The notes beneath the pieces were generated by a model. The model did no database searches. It was not told where the DNA came from and saw only the letters and a program-made list of their open reading frames with translations. From the IMG/VR virus record IMGVR_UViG_3300024261_000980, positions 1 to 36,089 of that record: DNA of 36,089 nucleotides; one strand, 5' to 3'. This document shows positions 1 to 7,419 of this stretch, one piece after another; positions within the stretch are counted from its first letter, which is position 1; each line of letters starts with the position of its first letter. The position numbers and the translations under genes were made by a program. The stretch is from a virus.

Positions 1-50
1 GTGTAGCTGGTTATATCTATCACTAATTATAACATAAGGAGTTTATAAAC

Positions 51-242
51 ATGGAAACATTAATGGTTGCTTGGGGTTCAAGTCAAGCATGGTGGGGAAC
101 AGCTTGTTCAATCGTTGTAATTGCAAACGCACTTACGATGGCACTGAAAGATGAATATGCTGAGAAACTTCCTGTACTTGGTAAATTATGGCCTATAATG
201 AATTGGTTAGCACTTAACGTACATAATAATAAAAATAAATAA
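51..242 (+). CDS. Small membrane protein, possible holin
   Basis: A 63-residue protein with one hydrophobic stretch (about residues 13-31, including WWGTACSIVVIANAL), a charged middle and a basic C-terminus ending NNKNK. A Shine-Dalgarno AAGGAG lies about 9 bases before the ATG. Size, the single membrane span and a basic tail fit a holin or another small inner-membrane phage protein. No lysozyme gene adjoins it, so the lysis role is only a guess. It precedes the 23S-complementary stem-loop. Confidence 0.55.
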   Translation: METLMVAWGSSQAWWGTACSIVVIANALTMALKDEYAEKLPVLGKLWPIMNWLALNVHNNKNK

Positions 243-247
243 TTAAT

Positions 248-333
248 TATTGCCACTAACAGGTGGATAATTCCCGAACTACGCCATTCGTGTGGGACGG
301 AACTTACCCGACAAGGACTTGTTAGTGGCAATA
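248..333 (+). ncRNA. Stem-loop with loop complementary to 23S rRNA (H70-H71 region)
   Basis: A 17-bp stem (248-264 with 317-333, one G-U pair, 13 outer pairs perfect: TATTGCCACTAAC / GTTAGTGGCAATA) encloses a 52-base loop. On the minus strand, bases 317-280 match the universally conserved 23S rRNA segment at about E. coli 1934-1971 (TCCTTGTCGGGTAAGTTCCG, then ACGAATGGCGTA). From my memory of the E. coli sequence, 35 of 38 positions are identical. A plus-strand transcript, the direction of all neighbours, would therefore carry an antisense copy of 23S. A minus-strand transcript would be an rRNA mimic. It lies between two plus-strand genes, in the leader of the 350-622 gene. It lacks a U-tract and so is not a standard terminator. 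The match is seen in the sequence; transcription and function are unknown. Confidence 0.7.
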
Positions 334-349
334 TTTTGAAAGGAATAAT

Positions 350-622
350 ATGTCTAAAGGAGTAATTGGCGGTCTATCTGGTAATACAGGTCAAATTTTA
401 AGTGAAGGTAATATATATAATTTTAATGTTGAGATTGTAGATGGCGGGATTCGTAATCAGCAGGAAATAGAATTTGAACTTAGCCAAGAAGGAAGTGTAA
501 AAGTTATTTATGGGACAGGAGCAACAAAACCAACAAAGGCACCTGCACCAAAATCAAAACAAAAAGAAAATACTACAGGTAAACTTGTAGGGAAAAATAT
601 TCTATTAACAGAGGAGAAATAA
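350..622 (+). CDS. Small protein, possibly cold-shock/OB-fold-like
   Basis: A 90-residue protein with an AAAGGA ribosome site just before the ATG. Residues 4-55 have a beta-strand pattern (GVIGGLSGNTGQI, IYNFNVEIV, QEIEFEL, GSVKVIYG) reminiscent of the five-stranded cold-shock or OB fold that binds nucleic acid. The aromatic RNP residues of true Csp proteins are not clear. Residues 60-80 are a Lys/Pro/Ala-rich linker. It sits directly downstream of the 23S-complementary stem-loop, whose RNA would form its 5' leader. The OB-fold reading is tentative. Confidence 0.6.
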   Translation: MSKGVIGGLSGNTGQILSEGNIYNFNVEIVDGGIRNQQEIEFELSQEGSVKVIYGTGATKPTKAPAPKSKQKENTTGKLVGKNILLTEEK

Positions 623-623
623 T

Positions 624-1205
624 ATGAGTTCATGGGGAGCTTCAACGACAGACGAAAGTAAGCCTAAATATTTAACAGACGCAGAAAAAAGAGATGTTTA
701 TGCAAATGAGAAAGGCTGGACAGCTCCAGCTGGTGGTAATAGTAATCCAGCTGCAGATAGAGAAGTTCTAGTAGCTATCGGTGGTCTTTCTGGTGGTACT
801 TCTACGACTGCTGGATTGGCAAGAGCAACAATTAGTTCTATTCGTATTACTTCAACAGCATTTAGTGCTGGTACTGGTGGTTCTCTTAATGTTGAAGTAG
901 TTTATAATGAAAATGTAGATGTTACTATTCCAAATGGTATATCAGACACAATAAAACTTACTGTAACAAATACACCTGGCGCAGATCAAGTTCTTGATTA
1001 TACGGGTGGTACAGTTACAAGTGAAAACCGTTTGACATTTACAGCAATTATTGTAGCTAATACACTTACTGAGAATGATGTTCTTTCAATTGCTGCTGGT
1101 AATGTTACGTTGGCTGGTGCAGCAACAATTCAAGATGCTGGTACAACTGTTGACTCTGGACTTGCACATGGAACTGCAACTGATACATTGACTGTTGCTG
1201 CATAG
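624..1205 (+). CDS. Virion surface protein with Ig-like (SwmB-type) domain
   Basis: A 193-residue protein. The N-terminus (SSWGASTTDESKPKYLTD, then EKRDVYANEKGW) resembles short virion proteins of T4-like marine phages. Residues 65-190 are rich in Thr, Val, Gly and Asn and follow the bacterial Ig-like/SwmB pattern (LNVEVVYNENVDVT, LTFTAIIVANTLTENDVLSI, IQDAGTTVDSG). Such domains usually sit on capsids, tails or host surfaces. It begins 1 base after the stop of the previous gene, with GAGGAG before the ATG. The role as decoration or fibre-type protein is inferred from composition and neighbours. Confidence 0.65.
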   Translation: MSSWGASTTDESKPKYLTDAEKRDVYANEKGWTAPAGGNSNPAADREVLVAIGGLSGGTSTTAGLARATISSIRITSTAFSAGTGGSLNVEVVYNENVDVTIPNGISDTIKLTVTNTPGADQVLDYTGGTVTSENRLTFTAIIVANTLTENDVLSIAAGNVTLAGAATIQDAGTTVDSGLAHGTATDTLTVAA

Positions 1206-1207
1206 AT

Positions 1208-1648
1208 GTGAAACTTTTAGTCTGTTTAATAGTTTTGTTATGGTCATCATTTGCACAAGCTGAAGATTTTCCAAAAGAGTTTGAAGAACCATCAATAGAT
1301 AGACTTATTGAGTGGATACCAGAAGAGGTTCCCCGTACTGTATCATTTTATTTTGATACAGATGGGGATGGTGTATCTGATTTGATTGTAGCTTATTCGT
1401 ATATTGAATCATATCAGTGTGGAAATAAATGCATGATAGAGATACAGGTTTTTGATGACCACTGGATTTTAGTTACACCTACTGATGTCAATCCTTATAG
1501 TTACTACGTCTTGAAGAAGTGGACGTATTGGCGTTATACTAAGGATGAAGATTGGAGAAGTGTGGGCAAGACATCTGGATCAGTATATAAGTATAAGAAT
1601 AATGAAGAGTGGTATGAAAATGAATTTTTAAAAAGAAAGTTTTATTAA
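1208..1648 (+). CDS. Secreted protein with EF-hand-like Ca-binding loop
   Basis: A 146-residue protein read from a GTG start. It has a clear signal peptide (KLLVCLIVLLWSSFAQA, cleavage near residue 18). Around residue 50, DTDGDGVSD matches the calcium-binding loop of thrombospondin type 3/EF-hand-like repeats. A Cys pair (CGNKC) could form a disulfide in the periplasm. It follows the Ig-like protein by 2 bases and is probably co-transcribed. Function unknown. Confidence 0.6.
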   Translation: MKLLVCLIVLLWSSFAQAEDFPKEFEEPSIDRLIEWIPEEVPRTVSFYFDTDGDGVSDLIVAYSYIESYQCGNKCMIEIQVFDDHWILVTPTDVNPYSYYVLKKWTYWRYTKDEDWRSVGKTSGSVYKYKNNEEWYENEFLKRKFY

Positions 1649-1662
1649 AAAGGAAAAATAAA

Positions 1663-1902
1663 ATGGCTTGGATACCTGTAAAAATAGGTACGTCACCTGC
1701 AGTAGATAGTACTATATGGGACTATGAGAATACTGCCACTGGAGCTAATACATATTCAGATGCAAATGGTACATATTCAGGTGGCATAAGAACTTATACC
1801 TCTGCTAATGGAAATGTACAGCAAACCTATGCGAGATGCAGAAAGCAGATTGATTCGGTAGAGCGTGGTGAGCTTTCTAAGGATTATTATGATGCACTAT
1901 AA
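1663..1902 (+). CDS. Small structural-type hypothetical protein
   Basis: A 79-residue protein rich in Tyr, Thr, Asn and Gly (TYSDANGTYSGG, TYTSANGNVQQTYARC) with the C-terminus GELSKDYYDAL. An AAGGA ribosome site precedes the ATG. The composition fits a small virion protein and the surrounding genes are of that kind. No family is recognised with confidence. Confidence 0.55.
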   Translation: MAWIPVKIGTSPAVDSTIWDYENTATGANTYSDANGTYSGGIRTYTSANGNVQQTYARCRKQIDSVERGELSKDYYDAL

Positions 1903-1918
1903 ATAGGAAATAATATAT

Positions 1919-2284
1919 ATGAGGTTCGATGATTTGACGAATGGTAATTATATGATGTATGCATTACTTCATTATGATAATCCACATTGTAAAGATATAA
2001 AAGAGTTTTTTGAAGATATCAAACGTATTCATTATATTCGTAGATTACTTAAAAGATATTATACAGAGGGTTCTCTTAAAGAAAGATTAATACTCAATCA
2101 TCTAATTACTTTTTATAATGTTTTTCAAGCAGAAGCTGCTACGAGAATATTATTCTTTAGAGTAGAGAAGAGTTTTCATCCAGCTTTGAAAACTTTTTTA
2201 ATTTATATTAATAAAATGCCAGAGGATGATGAAGATATAAGTTTGGATGAAGGAGTTATAAATGTTCTAAGGAAGATAAAATAA
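1919..2284 (+). CDS. Conserved T4-like marine phage protein
   Basis: A 121-residue, probably helical protein. The stretches YMMYALLHYDNPHCKDIKEF, KRIHYIRRLLKRYY and LKERLILNHLITFYNVF, then AATRILFF, resemble a protein I recall as conserved in T4-like cyanophages without a known function. It lies 16 bases after the previous gene and abuts the next (stop at 2284, ATG at 2285), so the two are likely translationally linked. Confidence 0.7.
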   Translation: MRFDDLTNGNYMMYALLHYDNPHCKDIKEFFEDIKRIHYIRRLLKRYYTEGSLKERLILNHLITFYNVFQAEAATRILFFRVEKSFHPALKTFLIYINKMPEDDEDISLDEGVINVLRKIK

Positions 2285-2743
2285 ATGTCATCATTAGCAG
2301 ATACCTATATAACATATAGGGTAATAAAAATATTAGTAACACCTTGGGATGAGCAAGATGCTTTCAAGCTTGGTATTATTGATAAAAAAGGTAAGGTTCT
2401 TAAAAAATCAAAAGAACTAAAAACAAGCAAAGAGAAAGATGCTTATACTGTTTTGATAAGATTTGTTTTTAACCTTAAACGTCTTTTGAATCAATTACCG
2501 GGCGGAAGAAGTAGTTTTGGTTCTTATGCTGCAGCTGCTGTAATGTTGTTAAGAGAGGAAGACGATAAGGAGCAACTTATAGAAAGACCAGTATTACCAG
2601 CAAATAGATTGATACCCAATTCCGCACCAATACTAAAGAAGTTAATCAATGGTGGATATGCTCAAAGGATAAAAGAGTTTTCACCTAAAAAGAGAGAACA
2701 ATTCACACTGGCTCTCACAAACTTATTGGACACGTTAGAATGA
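2285..2743 (+). CDS. Conserved T4-like marine phage protein
   Basis: A 152-residue protein. Motifs TYITYRVIKILVTPWDEQDA, FKLGIIDKKGKVL and RFVFNLKRLLNQLPGG are the pattern I recall from a conserved hypothetical of T4-like cyanophages. An Ala-rich stretch (GSYAAAAVMLL) follows. It overlaps the next gene by 4 bases (ATGA). It belongs to the late/structural block. No biochemical role can be assigned. Confidence 0.7.
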   Translation: MSSLADTYITYRVIKILVTPWDEQDAFKLGIIDKKGKVLKKSKELKTSKEKDAYTVLIRFVFNLKRLLNQLPGGRSSFGSYAAAAVMLLREEDDKEQLIERPVLPANRLIPNSAPILKKLINGGYAQRIKEFSPKKREQFTLALTNLLDTLE

Positions 2744-3798
2744 AGAAAATACATAACGAAGACGCACCAGCAAATGCTACAGGTGGTTCTGTAGTTGGTA
2801 CTGGTGACGATAAAACTGTATGGAAAAGAAAGAAAAAGAAAAGTAAGATTGTAAAACGATTAAGAGCTACTTATGAAGTTGGTAGAAAACCTGATAAAGA
2901 ATTAGTGTTGAAAAAAGAAGGAACATTCATAGAAATGAGAGTTGGTTTTCAATTAAACAAACATCAACCCCGCAACGAACGCCCGGCTTCACCCACTAAA
3001 TCATGGAATGTCGATAAGGGAGATAAAGTCACTTTAAAACCACAAGACAGAGAGTATCCAAATCAAACAGGGATTATTACCAAAGTTGTTGGTATAGATA
3101 AGCGTTATGGCAGAGGTGGAGTTGTTACATACAAAATTAAAGTCAAGGGAAAGACTATAGAGAGAAAGACTTATGAGTTAGTATTTGAAGGTAAGAATAT
3201 GGATTGGTTGCATAAACTAATCAAACAAGGAAAGTCTGCCGAAGAGATTGCAAGAGTTATGGAGATAGATAGAGATACAGTAGAAGCATTGATGGAACGT
3301 AACTATCGTAAAGAGTATGATAATTATCATGCACAACCAGAGCAGCGTGAAAAGAACGCAGCTCGTTTGAGAGCGAGGAGACTAATGGTGAAAAAAGGAA
3401 AAGCAAAAAAGAATGATAAGCTAGATGTACATCACAAAGATAATAACCCACTAAATAATGACCCTAAGAATCTTTCAGTAGTAACACAAAAATACAATAG
3501 GACAGAGCCCAGAAGGCGTGATGAAGATATAGATACACCTACACCTACACCTACTCCTACTCCCGATTCAACCTTTGCAAGTATGCCAGTATTCAAAGTC
3601 AACGGTGATGATTTTGTAAGATGTCAAGATGGTAAAAAGAAACATGCTCATTGGAATAAACATATTGATATAGAATCAGATTACGGAAAGAAGATTCATG
3701 GTTATGCAAAAAAGAATCCTAAGAGCTCTATCATAGTTCAAGATGATAAAACTGGTCACATGGTTTACTTAAAAAAATATTCACGATTGGAGAAATAA
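2740..3798 (+). CDS. KOW/HNH-containing multidomain phage protein
   Basis: A 352-residue protein of several parts. Residues 1-80 are Lys-rich. Residues about 90-145 form a KOW/SH3-like segment (DKGDKVTLKP, QTGIITKVVG). Residues about 150-185 contain a helix-turn-helix-like element (SAEEIARVMEIDRDTVEALM). Residues about 228-255 hold an HNH-type motif (LDVHHKDNNPLNNDPKNL). A Thr-Pro repeat follows near residue 266, then a C-terminal domain ending in a charged tail. The HNH part resembles phage homing or packaging endonucleases. The order of parts suggests a DNA-binding enzyme built from modules. Activity is uncertain. Confidence 0.65.
   Translation: MKKIHNEDAPANATGGSVVGTGDDKTVWKRKKKKSKIVKRLRATYEVGRKPDKELVLKKEGTFIEMRVGFQLNKHQPRNERPASPTKSWNVDKGDKVTLKPQDREYPNQTGIITKVVGIDKRYGRGGVVTYKIKVKGKTIERKTYELVFEGKNMDWLHKLIKQGKSAEEIARVMEIDRDTVEALMERNYRKEYDNYHAQPEQREKNAARLRARRLMVKKGKAKKNDKLDVHHKDNNPLNNDPKNLSVVTQKYNRTEPRRRDEDIDTPTPTPTPTPDSTFASMPVFKVNGDDFVRCQDGKKKHAHWNKHIDIESDYGKKIHGYAKKNPKSSIIVQDDKTGHMVYLKKYSRLEK
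3535..3564 (+). repeat. Thr-Pro microsatellite inside the HNH gene
   Basis: Five 6-base units (three ACACCT, then ACTCCT and ACTCCC) encode a Thr-Pro linker between the HNH part and the C-terminal domain. Such short in-frame repeats can change length by slippage without breaking the frame. Confidence 0.7.
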
Positions 3799-3800
3799 AT

Positions 3801-4013
3801 ATGTTAGGTCTTATCGGAAACGCACTAGGTCTTGGTATTAAGATTATGGATAAGATTGAAAAGAATTCTGATAAAGCAAGTTTTGAAGAATTCAAAGCAC
3901 GAAAAAAGGAAATGGATAATTCATTAGCTGATACTGATGTTGAAGGTATTGACTCAATGTTTGAATATTTAGCAGATAGAGCCAGAGGTGGTAAAACTGG
4001 ACGAAAAGGTTAA
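3801..4013 (+). CDS. Small helical hypothetical protein
   Basis: A 70-residue protein. A short hydrophobic glycine-containing start (MLGLIGNALGLGIKIMDKI) may associate with a membrane. The rest is charged and helical, with a basic C-terminus (GGKTGRKG). It starts 2 bases after the HNH gene, with GGAG about 8 bases upstream. No family recognised. Confidence 0.55.
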   Translation: MLGLIGNALGLGIKIMDKIEKNSDKASFEEFKARKKEMDNSLADTDVEGIDSMFEYLADRARGGKTGRKG

Positions 4014-4061
4014 ATCTATATTATTTCATAAAATAAAAATATTTTAGAAATAAGGGGAAAA

Positions 4062-5693
4062 ATGTCAGAACAAAAAGAGTATATTGTTGTTGTTAAACCA
4101 AATGAAGATTTAGCTATATTAGATTCTGAAATGTCAGCTAGTACAGGTAGTGGTGTAGTACCAAATAGAGCAGTAGAGTGTTGTGATGCTTGTGAGCACG
4201 ATACACGAATGACACACTGGATGCTTACAGATGAAGAAGCAAAAGAATTAGAAAAAGATGAAAGAGTTTTAGGTGTTGACTTACCTTATGATAATGACCC
4301 GACTGTAGAAAGAGTCCGTTGCGCTCGTCAATCTGGAACTTTCAATAAGACAACAACAAATGATGGAGTAAATTGGGGATTGTCAAGATGTTCTTCTCAA
4401 GTTAATAACTTTGATGATGTTACTTCACTCTTTGATAATTACAAATATGCTATGACGGGCGAGGGTGTTGATGTTGTTATATTTGATTCTGGTATTGAAC
4501 TTGACCATCCAGAATTTAAAGATGCAGCTGGTAATGCTAGAATCCAAACAATAGATTGGTATTCAGATCATGGTGGGCCAGGTAATCCTCATTCCGGTGG
4601 TTCTTTAGGTGGTGCATTTTATACTGATTCGGATGGTCATGCAACTCATGTAGCTGGAATATCTTGTGGTAAAACATATGGATGGGCAAAAAATGCCCAT
4701 ATTTATGTTATGAAGATTTTTGATACTGATGCTATTGGCGATCAAGTTGGTATGGATTTAATAAAATACTGGCATGAAAATAAAGGTACTGGCCGCCCTA
4801 CGGTTGTTAATATGAGTTATGGTTATTATCATGTTATTGATGGTTGGAATGGTGCAGCAGCTGGAGATAGTGGACAACATTGGGATACTTTTACAAATCA
4901 GATGGATGTTTGGACTTTTGGTGATACAAATTTTACTACTAAATCTGAAGTAAATCAGCAAGTTGATGTTTCTTATGTTTATAGATTATCAACTAGATTA
5001 GCATCAGTTGATGCAAAATTAGATCAATTAATCGCTGCAGGTATTCATGTTACTATTGCTGGTGGTAATAGTGCTGATGTGCAATATAATTATTCAGATG
5101 ATGCAAATGATAACTATAATGATTTTTTTAGTAGACCAAGCCATGCAGGTGGAGCTCCTGTCTATTATCACCGTGGTTCTAGTCCAAGAGCATCTACAGT
5201 TAAGAGTTCTGAAATGGTAGTAACTAATATCGGTGTTGAAATAGAAAATAGTAAAGAGGTATTATCTTCCAACTCTGCATGTGGTGAAGCTATGGATATT
5301 AATGCGCCAGGAACAAATATTACATCAGCATTTTGTACATCTGGAGCTGGAACGTCTGACTATCCACCTGATCCTAATTTTAAAATTAAATCTATATCTG
5401 GTACGAGTATGGCAGCACCACAAGTTGCTGGAGTTATGGCTTTATATTTACAAAATGAACCAAATCTTACACCAACAGAATTAAAAGCAAAAATCTTACA
5501 TGATGCAAAAACTGGTTTACTATATGATACTGTTTGGGATCAAAAGGATTTAGGAAAATATAGATATATAGAAAATTCTATTAATTCATTTTTTAGACCA
5601 GATAGAGGTTTATTTGGTGCTCCTAACCTAGTTCTTTATAATAGGTTTGTTGGTGATGTTTTTGTTCAGTATGTAACATCTGGCGGTGATTAA
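4062..5693 (+). CDS. Subtilisin-like serine protease (peptidase S8)
   Basis: A 543-residue subtilase with the full catalytic set: Asp142 in VVIFDSGIELDHPEF, His193 in DGHATHVAG, oxyanion Asn336 in AGGNS, and Ser449 in SGTSMAAPQVAG. Residues 1-75 look like an inhibitor I9-type propeptide (EYIVVVKPN) with two Cys in ECCDAC. No signal peptide is visible, so it probably acts in the cytoplasm or as a virion component rather than being exported by Sec. It has its own spacing from the upstream gene and a GGGG-containing ribosome site. A hairpin terminator follows at once. S8 proteases occur in some marine myoviruses. The substrate is unknown; virion maturation or host degradation are both possible. 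Confidence 0.9.
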   Translation: MSEQKEYIVVVKPNEDLAILDSEMSASTGSGVVPNRAVECCDACEHDTRMTHWMLTDEEAKELEKDERVLGVDLPYDNDPTVERVRCARQSGTFNKTTTNDGVNWGLSRCSSQVNNFDDVTSLFDNYKYAMTGEGVDVVIFDSGIELDHPEFKDAAGNARIQTIDWYSDHGGPGNPHSGGSLGGAFYTDSDGHATHVAGISCGKTYGWAKNAHIYVMKIFDTDAIGDQVGMDLIKYWHENKGTGRPTVVNMSYGYYHVIDGWNGAAAGDSGQHWDTFTNQMDVWTFGDTNFTTKSEVNQQVDVSYVYRLSTRLASVDAKLDQLIAAGIHVTIAGGNSADVQYNYSDDANDNYNDFFSRPSHAGGAPVYYHRGSSPRASTVKSSEMVVTNIGVEIENSKEVLSSNSACGEAMDINAPGTNITSAFCTSGAGTSDYPPDPNFKIKSISGTSMAAPQVAGVMALYLQNEPNLTPTELKAKILHDAKTGLLYDTVWDQKDLGKYRYIENSINSFFRPDRGLFGAPNLVLYNRFVGDVFVQYVTSGGD

Positions 5694-5701
5694 AAATATA
5701 C

Positions 5702-5722
5702 GGGGCTCCGGCCCCCTTCTTT
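5702..5722 (+). terminator. Rho-independent terminator after the subtilase gene
   Basis: A GGGGC / GCCCC stem closed by a TCCG tetraloop is followed by CTTCTTT. It lies 9 bases after the subtilase stop codon. The stem is GC-rich in an AT-rich background. The U-tract is interrupted, so efficiency may be partial and some read-through into the lipoprotein gene is likely. Confidence 0.7.
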
Positions 5723-5734
5723 AAGGAAAGATAA

Positions 5735-5950
5735 ATGAAAAATGTAATGATAGGATTTTGTTTAGTTGTTTTGATTGGATGTGGAACTAGTAATGCATAT
5801 GAAAGACCTTCTGTTAGGATTGTCGGTGAAGCTCAGATGACAAAGTTACCTAATGGAAATTATGAAGTAACTCCACGCTGGATTAAAGATAGATTTAATG
5901 CAGAAAATTCAATGGTAAAACAGCTAGAGGATTGTAGAGAGGGTGGATGA
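5735..5950 (+). CDS. Small lipoprotein
   Basis: A 71-residue protein with a short N-terminal hydrophobic segment and a lipobox-like LIGC (Cys16), which suggests lipidation and periplasmic or outer-membrane location. The mature part contains VTPRWIKDRFNAENSM. It overlaps the next gene by 8 bases. Lipoprotein followed by a membrane coiled-coil protein recalls spanin pairs, but the topology of the partner is not typical. Function inferred only from signals. Confidence 0.6.
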   Translation: MKNVMIGFCLVVLIGCGTSNAYERPSVRIVGEAQMTKLPNGNYEVTPRWIKDRFNAENSMVKQLEDCREGG

Positions 5951-6302
5951 GCAATCAAGAAAATCACAGACACAAATATTAGAAGTACAGAAGGACATTG
6001 AACATTTAAAATATGTAATTGAAGAACTTGAAAAGGATAAAGAGTTTTTAAAAGATCACTTTACCTTAAAGAATTCTCAAAGGATTGAGGATATAGAAAA
6101 GATACATAACAGGATGGATAAGCATATTCAGACTGAATTGGACTATCATCAAGCTATTAGAGATAAGGCTACAACAGAACATAGCTCTATTCATAAGAGA
6201 ATAGGGCAAGCAGAACGCTGGATATGGATATTTTTTGGTGGCATTACTGTTCTTAGTGCTTTGCTGGGTAAAGCTTCTTTTTCTAGCTTATTTGGTGGAT
6301 AA
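5943..6302 (+). CDS. Coiled-coil protein with C-terminal membrane anchor
   Basis: A 119-residue protein read from GTG. Residues 1-90 are charged and heptad-like, predicting coiled coil. Residues about 93-110 are hydrophobic (WIWIFFGGITVLSALLG), giving a C-terminal membrane anchor. It overlaps the lipoprotein gene by 8 bases. It could be a lysis or membrane-remodelling partner of that lipoprotein. Classical inner-membrane spanins have an N-terminal anchor, which argues for caution. Confidence 0.6.
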   Translation: MDEQSRKSQTQILEVQKDIEHLKYVIEELEKDKEFLKDHFTLKNSQRIEDIEKIHNRMDKHIQTELDYHQAIRDKATTEHSSIHKRIGQAERWIWIFFGGITVLSALLGKASFSSLFGG

Positions 6303-6311
6303 AGTTTTTCC

Positions 6312-6340
6312 TTGTTTTCAATAATTATTTATGGTATCAT
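6312..6340 (+). promoter_or_regulatory. Promoter P1, leaderless type
   Basis: TTTTTCC directly precedes TTGTTT (-35), then 17 bases, then TATCAT (-10). The next gene's ATG begins 7 bases after the -10 box, about where transcription would start. The mRNA is therefore predicted to be leaderless or nearly so. It shares the T-tract plus CCTTG with six other promoters here. Confidence 0.65.
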
Positions 6341-6346
6341 TATAGT

Positions 6347-7414
6347 ATGAAAAATCAAGATATACATATCGGAATAGTTGGTGCTGGGAATATAGGTTCT
6401 ACTATATACCAGCTGTTGGTTAGTGGTGGCATGAGCTATAAAGTTTCCATAGCTGACCAGACTGAGAAAAAAAATATATTTATAGCAGATGATAATTATG
6501 TTAAGTTAGAGAAAGGTAGTACACAATTCAATCAATTCGTTAATGGTAAAACTCTTATCGTTAATGCACTCCCGTATCACCAAAATATAAATCTTTATAA
6601 AGCTTGTCAATCGGCAGGTGTTGCATATTTTGATCTATCAGAAGATGATGGGCTTGATAAATATATTGCATCATCACATCAAGGCATACCTTTCACTATG
6701 CCACATTGTGGACTTGCGCCTGGAATGTCTACCGTTGTAGCAAATCACTTACTTAAAGGAATTGAAAATCCTACTAGTGTAAAAATTCGTGTTGGTGCTC
6801 TTTCACAGAATGCTTCTAACAAACTAAGATATTATACTTCATGGAGTGGTGAAGGTTTAGTTAATGAGTATCTTGGTGATTGTCAAGTATTAGAAAATGG
6901 AAAATACAATACAGTAGATGCATTGACAGGATACGAAAAGATTACACTTGACGGTAGAGAGTATGAAGCATTTAATACGTCTGGTGGTTTAGGAACATTT
7001 GCTAAATCATTAGCTGGTCAGTATGATTCACTAAATCTTAATTACAAAACATTAAGAAGAATTGGACACCATGATTATGTTGATTTTCTTTTTAATGATT
7101 TAAAGATTCCACAATCAGAATTGACAAGTATATTTAGAAGAATTCCAAAAACCAGAAAGGATGCAGTAATACTTTATGCATCAGCTAGTGGTGAAGGAAT
7201 GGAAGATCAAATAACTTATTTTAAGATATTTAAACCTAAAGATATAAATGGTAGATTTTTGACAGCGATAGAGTATACTACAGCTATTGGTTTGTTGTCG
7301 ATGGTTGAGTTATATATAAAAGGAAAGATTCCGCAAGAGGGATATGTAAGACAAGAGGATGTTAATTGGAAAGATGCAACATCGACTACATTTGGGAGTA
7401 TATATAAGGGGTAA
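6347..7414 (+). CDS. Saccharopine-dehydrogenase-like NAD(P) oxidoreductase
   Basis: A 355-residue protein. The N-terminal Rossmann fold is clear (IGIVGAGNIGSTIYQLL, residues 8-24) and is followed by ADQ at the second strand end. The central motifs PHCGLAPGMSTVVANHL, LRYYTSWSGEGLVNEY and FNTSGGLGTFAKSL match the saccharopine dehydrogenase/lysine 6-dehydrogenase/carboxynorspermidine synthase superfamily. Length fits the shorter members. Possible substrates are saccharopine, lysine or a polyamine precursor; the sequence alone does not decide. No ribosome site is visible, in line with the leaderless promoter. It opens the primase-thyX-nrdJ operon. An aldehyde dehydrogenase at 23136-24617 could take the semialdehyde product of a lysine pathway. 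Confidence 0.8.
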   Translation: MKNQDIHIGIVGAGNIGSTIYQLLVSGGMSYKVSIADQTEKKNIFIADDNYVKLEKGSTQFNQFVNGKTLIVNALPYHQNINLYKACQSAGVAYFDLSEDDGLDKYIASSHQGIPFTMPHCGLAPGMSTVVANHLLKGIENPTSVKIRVGALSQNASNKLRYYTSWSGEGLVNEYLGDCQVLENGKYNTVDALTGYEKITLDGREYEAFNTSGGLGTFAKSLAGQYDSLNLNYKTLRRIGHHDYVDFLFNDLKIPQSELTSIFRRIPKTRKDAVILYASASGEGMEDQITYFKIFKPKDINGRFLTAIEYTTAIGLLSMVELYIKGKIPQEGYVRQEDVNWKDATSTTFGSIYKG

Positions 7415-7419
7415 AGATT

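Noticed and set aside
248-333. Rho-independent terminator reading of the stem-loop
   Set aside because: The stem is followed by ATATTTTG rather than a U-tract, and the 52-base loop is too large for a terminator.
3535-3564. CRISPR or tandem-repeat array
   Set aside because: It is a short in-frame Thr-Pro repeat with no spacers. No CRISPR-like array was seen anywhere in the window.
5735-6302. Spanin pair
   Set aside because: Lipoprotein plus coiled-coil membrane protein fits in part, but the coiled-coil protein has its anchor at the C-terminus, not the N-terminus, so I kept a neutral call.
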